Positions 32,688 through 43,607 of a DNA stretch of 64,000 bases are shown here, piece by piece; positions within the stretch are counted from its first letter, which is position 1; every line of letters starts with the position of its first letter. Source of the stretch: Trematomus loennbergii (lineage: Eukaryota; Chordata; Actinopteri; Perciformes; Nototheniidae). The notes under the pieces are model-generated. The model did no database searches, had not been told where the DNA came from, and saw nothing but the letters and a program-made list of their open reading frames with translations. The stretch covers positions 112,001 through 176,000 of the forward strand of contig JAAOOA010000188.1 in assembly GCA_012861695.1 (NCBI GenBank), given 5' to 3'. Position numbers and translations under genes: made by a program.

Positions 32688-34221
32688 TTAGACGAGGAAC
32701 AGGTGAACGGAGGAAAGGCTGGGAGAAAGGAAATTCCTCAGACGTCGAAGGCTGCTGGTAAACAGTGTTAAATGTAAAAAAGAATAGTGCACTTTTTTTA
32801 ATTAAGGCCCGCAGAACACATTCAATATTTATTTTCTTACTCTAGTGGCTGCTTGTTTCACCTGTCACCAAGAACTTATATAACAATCCAGATAAACCGT
32901 TAATCATTCATATTTCTTACAGTATTCTGGGCAAAGTACACAACAGGCTTAATAACAGGCACCTTTATCAGACTTGGTGAACAGATTAGAACCAGGTACA
33001 CACAAATGAAGAAACAAAATGCAGATTTTCAGGTCCTGGCCGTTCCTCAATCAGATTATCGACTCAATTCTTTCTCACTGTAAGATGGTGTAATATTAAA
33101 GTGCCTTGCTGACACTTTAGTGCAACACCACTTGTATTATGCTGCCACCTTCTGGTGCAGAAACCCAATGGCTTAATATAAACGTAACCTTTGTGTTGTC
33201 TTTCTCTCAGCTACTTTAGTCCTGTCTATAAAGTGTATAAATCATACCCTAATCTTGGATACACCTTTTTAGCTTTCCATATTATTGTAAATAAACCTAA
33301 TTTACACATGAAATTAACATTTTGGAGTTTAAAACACTCCCAACTTTTTGACATGTTTTGACTATAGTTATAATCAGAAATGTCCCTGGTATATGTCAAA
33401 GTTTAGCCATGAATCTATTTTGATCAAATATAAATGCAACAGTACCATCATTCAATGCAAATAGTGCATGAAACCATGTGGTTTTATGTGGAAATTAGAT
33501 GAAATAACCACATTTTTTTTACATGAAAACATTTAGAGACAGGTCAAATTTGACCCAAAGACAACAGGAGGGTTAAAAATAATCTAAAACTAAATAAAAA
33601 CAACATGTTTCTCTCGACACACTTGGACTGAATGTTTAAAAGTCAGAATATTACTAAAGAAATCGGAAAAGGAGGCAGTTTCACACACACACACACCTGA
33701 TTTGACAATTCAACTTTTTAATAATTTTCTTCACAAAGTTATATAGTAGGTTGTATTTCTGGAGATTAATTGTTTTAAATATGATGCAACTTATAATTGT
33801 TTTATTTTAAAGGGTGCCATTAAATGTGCATGTTCATAAAATACTGTAGTTTTCAGTTTCTCCATTCTTTAAACATGTTCTGACACGACAAGAGATTGGT
33901 CGTCACGGTACCGGACAGATTTCTAAGCCAATGAACTGCTCCCTATGGTCAAGGTGCACCTGGTTTCTCCCGCCCACATAGGAGCGGCGTTCCTGATTGT
34001 TGAAAGTTGAAGAACAGTTTGACATTTCCTTATACTGTAATAATAGTAGAGACGGGGGCCACCGACTTACACAGAGAGGTAGGTTTATTTAAAAAAAAGA
34101 TATAGAGATATGTCATTAGTTTTAATTCACATTTGACGAAGCTTGACTTTTTGGTGTCTGCTGTGGTTAACAAGGCTTGTAAAACCGGTTGTAGTATGCG
34201 TTTTTGTTTACGGGAACTTAA
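32688..34221. other. Gene-free stretch
   Basis: No convincing gene. Near 33545-33576 GGTCAAATTTGACCC and ACAACAGGAGGGTTAA look like the end of a dispersed repeat. At about 33930-34082 a CCAAT-containing stretch leads to CACAGAGAG|GTAGGT, which could be a first exon with donor; this is speculative. Confidence 0.4.
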
Positions 34222-34704
34222 AGTGGACCTATCATGCTATATTTGAATAATATAGTGTAGGACCATACCTATATAAGGCATATTTATACTTTCTTTTTTT
34301 CAAAATACCAAACAGATCATGCATTTTAGCCATGCCTCATTTTGCTCAATTTGAAATGTTTTTAGCTCTTTAGTTGCAAGGGCAGATTCAGTGAGAACAG
34401 CACCACCTACAAGCCTGGCATATGTACTACAGCATCTCCAGCGCTTCGAACGGCAATGGCCGTGGCTGTCTCCTCCTGATTGGTGGAGTTGGCCCAATAG
34501 CCGTAGCGCCACCGTCCTGACGTCAGGACAGTGTTCAAATCTGGATCAGTTTTTATCAGATCCGTTGCAGCCCCTTTTTAGAGTGTATGGAGGAAAATAG
34601 AGAGGGTTGTGTTTTCTGACACTTGGTGAGTTCCCTGGAACACCGGGGACACATATTCATGTAGAAAAGACGTACAAAAGTGCATTTTGCATGATAGGTC
34701 CCCT
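34222..34704. mobile_element. TTAA-flanked MITE, family 1, copy 3
   Basis: It is nearly identical to 12621-13089 and 15473-15959. TTAA lies at 34218-34221 and 34705-34708. Confidence 0.88.
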
Positions 34705-34708
34705 TTAA

Positions 34709-35317
34709 GTTACTTCGGGTATCGCCTGGAATAAACAACTCTTTATCAGTAGGTTAATGTTCATTCTGAAGTAGCAGGCAGTTGTGAATTCATTCTGTGA
34801 TTTAAAATGAATGCATGTGGGTTAAACCATAGTAGCCTCTGTTATGACAGATATTCAAAGTTTGGTTTCACTGGTGCTTTTAATCCAGTATACTTGCTCG
34901 TAGCTAGTTACAGCAAACATGCTCTATACACGTTTACCGTTTTAATGTAATGTACTGTCACTTCTTCACGGAGAAAGACATTTCCATAAACAGCCTAGTT
35001 ATCTTTTTGGGTATCTGGAAATTCCTGCTGCCACCTTCACTGGGGCTTGAACCTGGTTACTCTGGAAAAACCACAGATGTTACTGACAAACACTTTCAAT
35101 GGAGTGCCTACATTTCTACTAAAGAAATAGTCCCTGTGAAGATTCCTTACAAACTATACAATTATATGTATGCAGGATTTCCTGTTGTGTGTTATAGAAG
35201 AGTGGAGATGTTTTAACATCAAACATGTACTTTTTAGTTTTATGGATGGGACACGAGCAGAGGCTATTTCATACAGAAAAGGCCACATATTTATGAATGA
35301 TTCAGCTCGTTCTGCCT
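34709..35317. other. Gene-free stretch
   Basis: An 88-codon open frame at 34950-35216 has no recognisable domain and I do not call it. Otherwise nothing seen. Confidence 0.4.
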
Positions 35318-35764
35318 AGATATGGGGTGACTTACTACCTTGGGGTGACTTACTAACTTGGGGTGACTTACTAACTTGGGGTGACTTACTAACTTGGGGT
35401 GACTTACTACCTTGGGGTGACTTACTAACTTGGGGTGACTTACTAACTTGGGGTGACTCACTACCTTGGGGTGACTCCTAACTTGGGGTGACTTACTAAC
35501 TTGGGGTGACTTACTAACTTGGGGTGACTTACTAACTTGGGGTGACTTACTAACTTGGGGTGACTCACTACCTTGGGTGACTTACTAACTTGGGGTGACT
35601 TACTAACTTGGGGTGACTTACTAATTTGGGGTGACTTACTCACTTGGGGTGACTTAATAACTTGGGGTGACTCACTACCTTGGGGTGACTCACTACCTTG
35701 GGGTGATTTACTAACTTGGGGTGACTTACTAACTTACCCCAAGGTAGTAAGTCACCCCATATCT
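35318..35764. repeat. 18-bp minisatellite bounded by inverted copies of its own unit
   Basis: About 23 units of ACTTGGGGTGACTTACTA run from left to right. The last ~28 bp (35737-35764) are the exact reverse complement of the first ~29 (AGATATGGGGTGACTTACTA...), so the whole array ends in inverted repeats. Confidence 0.92.
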
Positions 35765-35779
35765 GCTCACAGGAAGGGT

Positions 35780-35975
35780 GGGGGCTGGAGCTATTGGAGC
35801 TCCAACGAGCCGTTAAAGGCAGAGAGTGAAATTCAGTGAATACACGTAGTTTACAGAGATGCTGTTTGAGAAACCAATGTGAGTTTGGAAAATTGCACAA
35901 TATAAATCTATTCTAGTAGACCTCAACAATGGAATTAGGATCAGTGGAAATGGCCATGACATGGGCCCTTTAAAG
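35780..35975. mobile_element. Dispersed-repeat remnant ending CATGGGCCCTTTAA
   Basis: It ends CATGACATGGGCCCTTTAAA like the remnant before 15473, and contains GTTTGAGAAACCAATGTGAG. No coding content. Confidence 0.4.
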
Positions 35976-36439
35976 TATTTCGTGAGGCCTTCTAAAATGT
36001 TTTTAAATATAACTACGGTTCTAGTTGAAGAGTTTGTAAATTAACATGAACCGAAGCTGCAATCGCACAACGTCACGTTCCACATCCACACACATGGATT
36101 AACATCGATTTAATACATTAATGTAGCCTTTGTTTCTGCTAAAAGAGGTGTCGACCAGCTGGGGCAACAAGAAAATCGGCGAAATCGAGTGTGACTATTA
36201 CAAAATAAATCATTATTATATTAATATTGACAATAACAACCGACCGTCGGGGTAGCATTTGCTTGGCATTTCCGGGTATATCTCCACTGGTTGGGCCATG
36301 TTAACAATACCGTGTAACTGTCGCGTTTGAAGGGACGAAATCGTGACATATTCACGTCTCCCAGCGTGGTAGATCGTCACATGTTCACGTCTTGCCGTGA
36401 TGCCGGGTTGTTCATGTCATGTCTCGTTTTCCATTTCCT
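35976..36439. other. Gene-free stretch
   Basis: Nothing recognised between the repeat remnant and the DIRS copy. Confidence 0.4.
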
Positions 36440-36588
36440 GTTCTATTTCGTCCCTACTGACCGCCAGAGGCGGTGCTTTAGCACTGGATATGTCCATCGC
36501 ACGCATGCGCAGTTCGAGTACCTAATAACAACAAAGTCACCTGTGACACCCATAGAGTCCAGTAGAGGGCGGAGCCTGTGAGAGATAT

Positions 36589-36890
36589 AACGTCGGGTTA
36601 CGTATTGTAACCCTTGTTATATAAACACAGGCGGAGCCCTCTACCTTGGGGGCACTGTCTGTCCTATACCGCTCGCTGAAGAGTGGTGTAGGATGGTGGT
36701 CAGGAGGCGAGGCCTCCTTTTATAGGGAAGTGAGATGCGCACGCATTCAGGTAGGCCCGCCCCGGGGCCGGCTACGTCTATAGAAATCTCAGTAGGTGAA
36801 TGCTTGCATGATAAGGTAGTACCCATAGAGTCCAGTAGAGGGCTCCGCCTGTGTTTATATAACAAGGGTTACAATACATAACCCGACGTT
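36589..36890. repeat. 302-bp DIRS family B terminal module with 56-bp inverted ends
   Basis: Arms 36589-36644 and 36835-36890 (AACGTCGGGTTACGTATTGT... / inverse) match at 55 of 56 positions. The module matches the right end of the family B element (53984-54277) and, inverted, its left terminus at 47651. It sits in the family A leader. An internal TATAAAAGGAGG promoter-like box reads on the minus strand. Confidence 0.88.
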
Positions 36891-37437
36891 TTAAGCCGTG
36901 TAAGTACTGGCCATAGTTACTACTGTAACTACGGTTCCAAGCCGTGTAAGTACTGGCCATAGCTACTACTGTAACTACGGTTCTAAGCCGTGTAAGTACT
37001 GGCCATAGTTACTACTGTAACTACGGTTCTAAGCCGTGTAAGTACTGGCCATAGTTACTACTGTAACTACGGTTCTAAGCCGTGTAAGTACTGGCCATAG
37101 TTACTACTGTAACTACGGTTCTAAGCCGTGTAAATACTGGCCATAGTTACTACTGTAACTACGGTTCTAAGCCGTGTAAGTACTGTCCATAGTTACTACT
37201 GTAACTACGGTTCTAAGCCGTGTAAATACTGGCCATAGTTACTACTGTAACTACGGTTCTAAGCCGTGTAAGTACTGGCCATAGTTACTACTGTAACTAC
37301 GGTTCTAAGCCGTGTAAGTACTGTCCATAGTTACTACTGTAACTACGGTTCTAAGCCTGTAAGTACTGGCCATAGTTACTACTGTAACTACGGTTCTAGG
37401 CCGTGTAGGCTGGCCATGGTTACTACTGTAACTACGG
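36891..37437 (+). repeat. 46-bp minisatellite in the DIRS A leader
   Basis: About 11-12 units of TTCTAAGCCGTGTAAGTACT + GGCCATAGTTACTACTGTAACTACGG. Each unit contains the near-palindrome CCATAGTTAC-TACT-GTAACTACGG. The same unit makes the array at 62730-63090. Confidence 0.95.
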
Positions 37438-37489
37438 CTCTGTGCTGTTCTCTTCTTTGGAAGCTAGTTATCTGGTCTTAAACATTTGT

Positions 37490-38390
37490 GTTTTTTGACT
37501 TGATCTCGCTTGATTGTTAGCAGCAGCCGCTTGGCTAACGTCTTGCGTGTACTGTTAAGCTTCATTATTTAACTCAGCTGGTGAAGGCAGTGCTCTCGCT
37601 CCCGCTCCCAGTAACGTATTGTTTTGATTGTTAGCAGCAGCCGCTTGGCTAACATCTTGCATGTTTTGTTAAAGCTTCTTTATTTAAACTCAGCTGGTGA
37701 AGGCAGTGCTCTCGCTCCCGCTCCCGCTCCCTGTAACCTATTGCTCTGATTGTTAGCAGCGGCCGCTTGGCTAACATCTGGCGGGTTCTGTTGAGCTTCA
37801 TTGTTTAACTCATCCAGTGAAGGCAGTGTTTTTCGCCCCCGCTCCTGGTAGACGTGCTGCTTGATTCTTAGCAGCAGCTGCCTGGCTAAACTGCCCGTTA
37901 AGCTTCTTTATTTAATCCAGCTAGGTGAAGGCAGTGCTCTCGCTCCCGCTCCCTCTGCTAGTAACGTGGGTGTAGGTCATTCACATCCCTCTCTGTGTTC
38001 GGCGAGTAGGAGCATTGCTCTACTCTTTCCGTTCAGCAAGTAGCCTGTGAAGGCTGTGTTCTCGCACCCGCTCCCGGGTACGCTGCAGCTGGCATTCGTT
38101 ATGAACTCAACCAGTGAAGGCAGTGTTCTCGCCCCCGCTCCTGGTAGACGTGTTGCTTGATTCTAGCGGCAGCCGTCCGGCTAAGCTGTCCTGTTAACTT
38201 CTTTACTTAATCCAGCTAGGTGAAGGCAGTGCTCTCGCTCCCGCTCCCTCTGCCGGTAATGTGGGTGTAGTTACATCCCTCTTTGTGTTCGGCGAGTTGG
38301 GGCATTGCTCTACTCTTTCCGTTCAGCAGGTAGCTGGTGAAGGCTGTTTTCTCGCACCCGCTCCCGGCTACGCTGCATCTGGCTACCTAC
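37490..38390 (+). repeat. ~110-bp tandem repeat in the DIRS A leader
   Basis: About eight units carry TTAGCAGCAGCCGCTTGGCT, an AAGCTTC.TTATTTAA spacer and GTGAAGGCAGTGCTCTCGCT followed by CCCGCTCCC. The GAAGGC core recurs near 37584, 37696, 37818, 37927, 38048, 38115, 38221 and 38338. It recurs in the second family A copy from 63200. Confidence 0.92.
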
Positions 38391-38394
38391 AGAC

Positions 38395-39730
38395 TGGCTC
38401 ATTCATGTAGCGCCTGTATGGCTTCTCTTGAGCCCGAGGACGGCCATGACCGCTGCCCCCCTCTGCTTTGGCCTCGAGCATTTGAGGGAGGGTCTCAAGC
38501 AAAGCGCCTGCATGAGCTGTAGATTCATGCCTCGGGCGATCAGAGTGGATAGAGTCGCAGAGGTGGTACCTCTCCTCGTCACAACTTCCTCCAGCTCAGT
38601 CTGGCCGTTCCCGGCGACTTGATGGAGTGATGGCTATGGGTTCACCCCCCAGCTAGAGGGCTAGAAACAGGCTGTCCTCTAAGGTGGGTCGGTTAGCTGC
38701 CGTCATGGAGCAGACGAAGTCGCTCCTGTTGGCCCTTCAGCCAGGGGCCAGTGTGGGGGCTACTACCTTGCCGCCTGGCCCTCCTTCGGTTGCCACACCT
38801 CTGCTTGAGGATGCCATGTCGCTAGCGGCTCCGGCTAAACCTCTTCTATGAAGGGGGGGGGGCCCGATCACCCCCGAGGAGGCTTCCCACTCCTCTGCTC
38901 AGAGCTCTCTGCAGGGCACGGAGGACGCCTCCATGGCGGCCATTATTCGTGCGGCCCTGGTACGCTTGCAGCTTCAGGTTCCACAGGCCGACTCGGCTCA
39001 GGCTAGCGCCTTCTTCAGGCATAACCCTGCCCCTTTTCACTCCCACTGTTCCTCCTTTAGAGGAGTACCTGAGGGAGCTCCATGCATGCTGGAGAAACAC
39101 CAGGGCCCTCTCCCACTCTGCTGCCATGCAGGATCCGGCGAGGGTGGGGCTGGGTCGCTTGCCATCCATTGAGCCTGCCTGATGCCAGGTGCCCTCGGCC
39201 TTAGTGCAGGGTCACAAACGAGCTGCTCTGTAAGGCCTACGACACAGCGGCACGGGAACTCCCTCTCCCATCTGATAATGGCTGTCTCTACCTCTCTGCA
39301 GCAGGCTCCGGCTGAGCCTTCTTTGCTGGGCCTCAGTGATGCATCACTGTAAGCCTTTGCCCTAATGTCTAGGGAATTGGGACGAGTTATGTCCTTATTG
39401 GTGCAGACTCGTCGCCAGGTTTGGCCTGCTCAGTCACCACTGTCGGAGACATGTCCTCCGTAGTGTGCCAGGGGAGCTGTTTGGGGCAGCTGCCCTGTAG
39501 GCACTGGAGCGTGCTGCCCAAGCTAGGCAGACCAGGCAGCAGCTCTCGGGTCTTTATAGGCCTGTGCCCACTCCCAGCAGGCCCAGGGGCCACTCTAGCA
39601 GCCGCTCTCAGCCACCAGCTTACAGTGGTGGTCTGCGCAGGTCCCAGCGGCCCACTCATCCACCTCCCGGGGGCTTTCGTGCCGCCGGCCTTCTAGGCGG
39701 CCTCCTGCCTTAGAGCCTTACCGGTGCCCC
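38395..39730 (+). pseudogene. DIRS A gag-like region
   Basis: The start shows SCSACMASLEPEDGHDRCP, a Cys-x2-Cys...His-x3-Cys arrangement also seen in the family B copy (ADPHRQCFQC). Later a VQTRRQVW-like phrase occurs. Frames change often and stops are frequent, so this is a decayed gag-like ORF1. By position it would encode the particle-forming protein. Confidence 0.6.
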
Positions 39731-39998
39731 CCGAGACTCTTGGGGCCGGTCGTCGGCTGCTTTCCCAGCAGCAGCTCAGTTTCTGGGCTGTCTGTACTTC
39801 CGGCCCTTGGGTGGTTTTCACCTTAACCCAGGGGTACGAACCGCAGTTCCGGCCCCTAGCCTTCGGCCGGGCCAAAATGACAGTCGTCAGCGATCCGGCA
39901 GAGGCCCTAGCTCTGGCCCAAGAGTTGTCCGTCCTTCTGTCAAAGGACGCAATCGAGCCAGTAGACCCTCTGCTTAGCCCAAGGGGTTCTACTCGGCG

Positions 39999-40165
39999 TA
40001 CTTTCTCGTAAGCAAGAAAGTCTGCGGATTTCGCCTGATCTTGGACCTCAGAGGAGTCAACAGATTCCTGAAGGTGCTGCCATTCTATATGCTGACAACA
40101 GCACATGCACAGGGGGAGTGGTTCGCAACCGTGGACTTGAGGGATGCCTACTTCCACGTGGGCCG
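39999..40165 (+). pseudogene. DIRS A reverse transcriptase fragment
   Basis: One frame reads YFLVSKKVCGFRLILDLRGV, then WFATVDLRDAYFHV. These are the fingers and motif A (with catalytic Asp in DLRDAYFHV) of a DIRS-type reverse transcriptase. The domain breaks off after this, and motif C (YLDD) is not present, so there is a deletion to RNase H. Confidence 0.82.
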
Positions 40166-40419
40166 GGCAAGATGGTGCCTTATATTCAGTTCCTCCGGCC
40201 CTTGGGCAGACTGATGGCTGCCTCGGCCGTTGGGCCCTTAGGCCCGCTGTCATTGCGCCCCATGCAGATGTGGCTGAACAGCCTTAACTTGGACGCCAAG
40301 TGGCACAGGCACAGGAAAGTCAGGGTGTCGCAGCGTTGCCTCCACTCTCTGTCACGCTGGAGGGGCAAGGTCTATCTCCTGATGGGCGTGCCCATGGGCG
40401 CCATCCCATCCCGCCAGGA

Positions 40420-40660
40420 GACTGTCACCATAGGTGCATGTCTCTCAGGGTGGGGTGCAGTGCGGCAGGGCAGGGCAGGACCGTTCAGGGTCAGTGGTCT
40501 GTCCAGGAGGGTGCACGCCATGTCAACGTGCTAGAGCTTTGGGCTGTGCAGCTTGCACTCACGCACTTTCTACCCCAACTGGGGGGCAAGAATGTGCGTG
40601 TTCCTTGGGACAGCATGTACGCTGTTGCCCAGACAGCAGTCCCTTCTAGATAGTGGACGT
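40420..40660 (+). pseudogene. DIRS A RNase H fragment
   Basis: A frame with ACLSGWGA, HVNVLELWAVQLALTHFLPQ and VRVPWDSMYAV corresponds to the D..GWGA, LELRAV and VxxDNxxxV motifs of DIRS RNase H. Some catalytic positions are changed (for example S for D before GWGA). Confidence 0.68.
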
Positions 40661-40792
40661 TCTCACTCCGCTCTGAATTTATGTGGCTGCTATTTCTGCC
40701 CGACATGTTCGGGTCGACGGCGACACGGCGGGGTGCCACAGGTCGGTGTCCCTCTTCCTGAGAGGGGCTTTACGGCAGCATCCCCCTAGCAC

Positions 40793-40985
40793 CGCGAGGG
40801 CTCCGGCTTGGGACCTGCCCCTGCTGCCGGATGCCCTATCATCTCCTCCCTTCGAGCCCCTGGCCCAGGTGGGGCTTAGGTGGCTGCCCACGAAGGCAGC
40901 ATTTCTGCTTGCCATAGCCTCAGGGAAGCAAGTTGGGGAGTTGCATGTCCTCTCCATAAACGATACATGCCCGAGGTGGGACTCC
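40793..40985 (+). pseudogene. DIRS A tyrosine recombinase, N-terminal part
   Basis: It encodes APAWDLPLLPDALSSPPFEP and KAAFLLAIASGKQVGELHVL. In the family the box A arginine lies in KRVGEL/KRVSEL; here it is Gln (GKQVGEL). The box containing H-x-x-R and the tyrosine are missing because of the truncation at about 40985. Confidence 0.8.
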
Positions 40986-40986
40986 C

Positions 40987-41400
40987 AGCGAGATTGTTGC
41001 CCAAAATCATCTGTACCCCATCAATTGGCAACGCGGGACGCACGCCGATAGACACAACCCCCCGCACCAACTCACAATCCAGCACTATTGTATGACGTGA
41101 CACGGGAATCAAGCCCATCTCCATGCCCCTCATCAACACAAAATCCCCAGTCTCTGTCTCTGACGAAAAAGGCAACACTGACTCAACAATAAATGAGTAT
41201 CTAGCTGCTGTGTCACGCAACACCTTAATCGGAACATACTTGTCACTACCGACTACTGACACAACGGCTTCCGTTATGAACGGCTCAAAACCAGAACCCA
41301 CATCCAAGTCGGCACAAACCAGCTTCTTATCAGGCACCATGCCCGATCTTTCACCCTGCGGATTTTTTAACCAAAACGGCAGAACAACACATAGCTGGAG
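40987..41400 (-). pseudogene. Gypsy retropepsin-like protease
   Basis: The frame continues after the gag zinc knuckle, read in a different phase. It shows VPIKVLRDTAARYSFI, with the D-T-A form of the active-site triad, and IDGVQMILGNNLAG near its end, as in Gypsy proteases. It joins foreign DIRS sequence right after this. Confidence 0.75.
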
Positions 41401-42110
41401 CATGTGTTGAAACACGAGGCTTCCCCTCAGGTTCCAGCAACGGACACTGCTCCTTCCAATGACCCTCTTCTCGGCAATAATGACATTGGCCCACTCTGGC
41501 GCCCTCGGATCGCCCCGGACCTGCACATTTACGGGAGGAGCCTGGTGAAAACTTTGCACCACCGCGGGAATAGCCAACATCTTCTCCACGTCTCCAATCA
41601 CCCCTAGAACACTTCTCAGTAAAACTGCCCTTATGCGTCAACACAAAATCGTCCGCTAATTCAGCAGCTCTAAGCACGGTGGAAGGTTTCTGCTCATTTA
41701 CATAAGTGGCCACACGCTGAGGGATAACATTTTTAAATTGTTCCAATACAATGAGTTCACAAAGACCGTCAAAACTGACAACCTTTGCTGCCGCGCACCA
41801 CCGCTGAAAATGAGAAGTCAACTCACGGGTAAACTCCACATGCGTCTGCTTATCCCCCTTGACCCAACTTCTGAACTTTTGACGATACGCTTCAGGAACC
41901 AGTTCGTATGATTTTAACACTGCTGATTTCACTCTAGCATAGTCCAAAGCATTTTCGCCACAAACAGCTGAATAGGCCTCCTGTGCTCGCCCAGTGAGTA
42001 CACACTGAAGTAACAGCACTCTGTCCGAATCTGACCAGTTTCTTGCCTCCGCTATGCGTTCAAATAGAGTAAAAAAAATGTCAGGGTCACGCTCATTTAA
42101 ATGTTAGTAC
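41351..42110 (-). pseudogene. Gypsy gag with SCAN-like region and zinc knuckle
   Basis: From RDPDIFFTLFERIAEARNW the frame continues through VLTGRAQEAYSAV, an alpha-helical capsid-type/SCAN-like region. It then has a Cys-x2-Cys-x4-His-x4-Cys knuckle (CHYCREEGHWKEQC). The ~222-codon stretch ending at 41351 is open. Upstream stops and frame changes separate it from the N-terminal part at 42296-42556. Confidence 0.82.
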
Positions 42111-42295
42111 TAACCGCAAGTAAGAAATAATATCGCCACTACCTGATGCCGACCTATCAGAACCATCCTCCACCGGAGAAAGCTTGCCCTCTCCAATCAG
42201 CCGTAATCTAGCATATTCCACCACATTTCATTTTTTCTACCTCCAGCACCCCCTGACATTTCATCTTCTCCTGCTCCATCCGTAACTTCTCCTGA

Positions 42296-42556
42296 TTAAA
42301 ACTGCATGGCCAAAAGCTCCTTTTGCTGCTCGAACGTCAAACCAGCTGTCTGAACCACTACCGGCACGACCCCTGCCGCACCAGACTCACTCTTCTGCAA
42401 CACCCCCTGCTCAACAAAGATGACAGCCTTAATTTCATGTTTCCGTTTGCTCCCTACAACAGCAATTTCATAATGCTCTGCAATTTCCAACTTCTTCTTG
42501 CAATCGTCTAAGAAAGACACTGAGGGCGCATCCACAAACGCCGACAAAGAAGCCAT
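42296..42556 (-). pseudogene. Gypsy gag N-terminus
   Basis: An 86-codon frame begins ATG at 42556 (MASLSAFVDAPSVSFLDD) and continues into a charged, coiled-coil-like segment (EQEKMKCQG...) before stops. It is the likely gag start of the same minus-strand element. Confidence 0.6.
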
Positions 42557-43177
42557 AATTTATTACCTATTCCCAATCGGAAAGCAAAGTATTAACCTGC
42601 CAACACGCATGGGCAAAAGACAAACCCAGCAGAGAATTTCCCCCTCACTGCCTAACCAAAATCTTAATAATCTCACCTAGTCTTCATGTGGCTTGCGGCG
42701 GGTAATTACGCACTGGAACCTGGCGGAGTTGTGGAGCGACCTGCATGCAGGCAACACCACAAAATCACGCGGACGTGCCCCAGAGACAGTTGTCCGAAAA
42801 CAGCTGACACTAACCACGTCGCCACAACACTATGAAAAAAACAAACAGACGCAACCCAAGGGGAAACGCCACTTAAGCCTAGCGGGGAAATCCCTTTACA
42901 AAAGCGTAACAAACAGCAACATCTTACCTTCTGATTGGCACACAAACCTGACGCCATGTCAAACACTAAAGCTTCCTGAAACCCAAAAAACCTGATGTGT
43001 CCCCCAAATAGCAGCGCCAAGCCAGCACACAGCTGAACCATATCAAGTACTCAGCTGCTCAATGACACCATGTGCTCTGAGCACTACACAAACTTTAAAC
43101 CAATAACCCGTAGACGAGCCCCCATTGGTTGCAACCTGGCTCAAAAGGCCACAACAAAGAGGAGACACTCAGTAGGA

Positions 43178-43260
43178 AACTACTTGTTTAAATAAACATC
43201 TTTCTACCCGTGAACATGTTGTTCACGGGTAGAAAAAGATGTTTATTTAAACAAGTAGTT
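43178..43260. repeat. 83-bp near-perfect palindrome at the Gypsy LTR edge
   Basis: AACTACTTGTTTAAATAAAC ... CCCGTGAACA, then TGT, then TGTTCACGGG ... GTTTATTTAAACAAGTAGTT. The arms (39 and 41 bp) differ by two extra A's. Each arm begins with the TGTTCACGGG LTR start, so two LTR ends face each other head to head. Confidence 0.9.
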
Positions 43261-43607
43261 AAAATTAACCAATTAACCAAGTGCAAAACTAACATAAGGC
43301 ATGAGGTGTGAATATCAGTGGTATCAGTCGTGTAAATGCAGGGTGAGGATTGTATGGGACATGTATGTGTGAGAGTGTTGAAGTGCACAAAGTGAAACAA
43401 CTAAGAAAACTCATAACATACTCAACAAAACCAGGTGCCTGCAGGGAGAGCAGCGAGAGACAGAGAGGAGCAGAGAGGCTTTAAATAGCTCCAGGGCACC
43501 AGACCCAGGTCCTGAATCACTGCAATCAGTGCAGCCACACCCTCTCCACTGATGATCCCACAGGGGCATCACACAAGGAATCAGAATCAATCCTTCCACT
43601 GAACTGT
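43261..43607. other. Gene-free stretch
   Basis: Possibly further LTR or leader sequence of a Gypsy copy; no motif to prove it. Confidence 0.35.

Larger units (their letters stand above)
36440..40985 (+). mobile_element. DIRS retrotransposon, family A copy 1 (3'-truncated)
   Basis: The left edge (GTTCTATTTCGTCCCTACTG, GACCGCCAGAGGCGGTGCTT) is shared with 61728 onward. It is followed by a leader with two minisatellite arrays, gag-like sequence, reverse transcriptase, RNase H and the first part of a tyrosine recombinase. DIRS elements integrate with a tyrosine recombinase rather than a DDE integrase. Reading frames are broken in many places, with part of the reverse transcriptase deleted. The Gypsy fragment replaces everything after the recombinase box A. 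Confidence 0.88.
40986..43216 (-). mobile_element. Ty3/Gypsy retrotransposon fragment, SCAN-like gag
   Basis: Minus strand: LTR start at 43216 (TGTTCACGGGTAGA), leader, gag with SCAN-like region and zinc knuckle, and protease, then an abrupt junction with the DIRS recombinase near 40985. Reverse transcriptase, RNase H, integrase and 3' LTR are absent. SCAN domains of vertebrate zinc-finger genes derive from Gmr1-like Gypsy gag, so this fragment probably belongs near that clade. Confidence 0.8.

Noticed and set aside
35461..35900. Repetitive peptides (WGDLLT, SHPKLV repeats)
   Set aside because: Translations of the 18-bp minisatellite.
36891..37437. CRISPR-like regular repeats at 46-bp spacing
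   Set aside because: Units are contiguous without variable spacers and belong to a DIRS leader.
38846..40957. Long open frames on the minus strand and other frames across the DIRS A copy
   Set aside because: Shadows of GC-rich gag and pol coding sequence; the recognisable motifs are on the plus strand.
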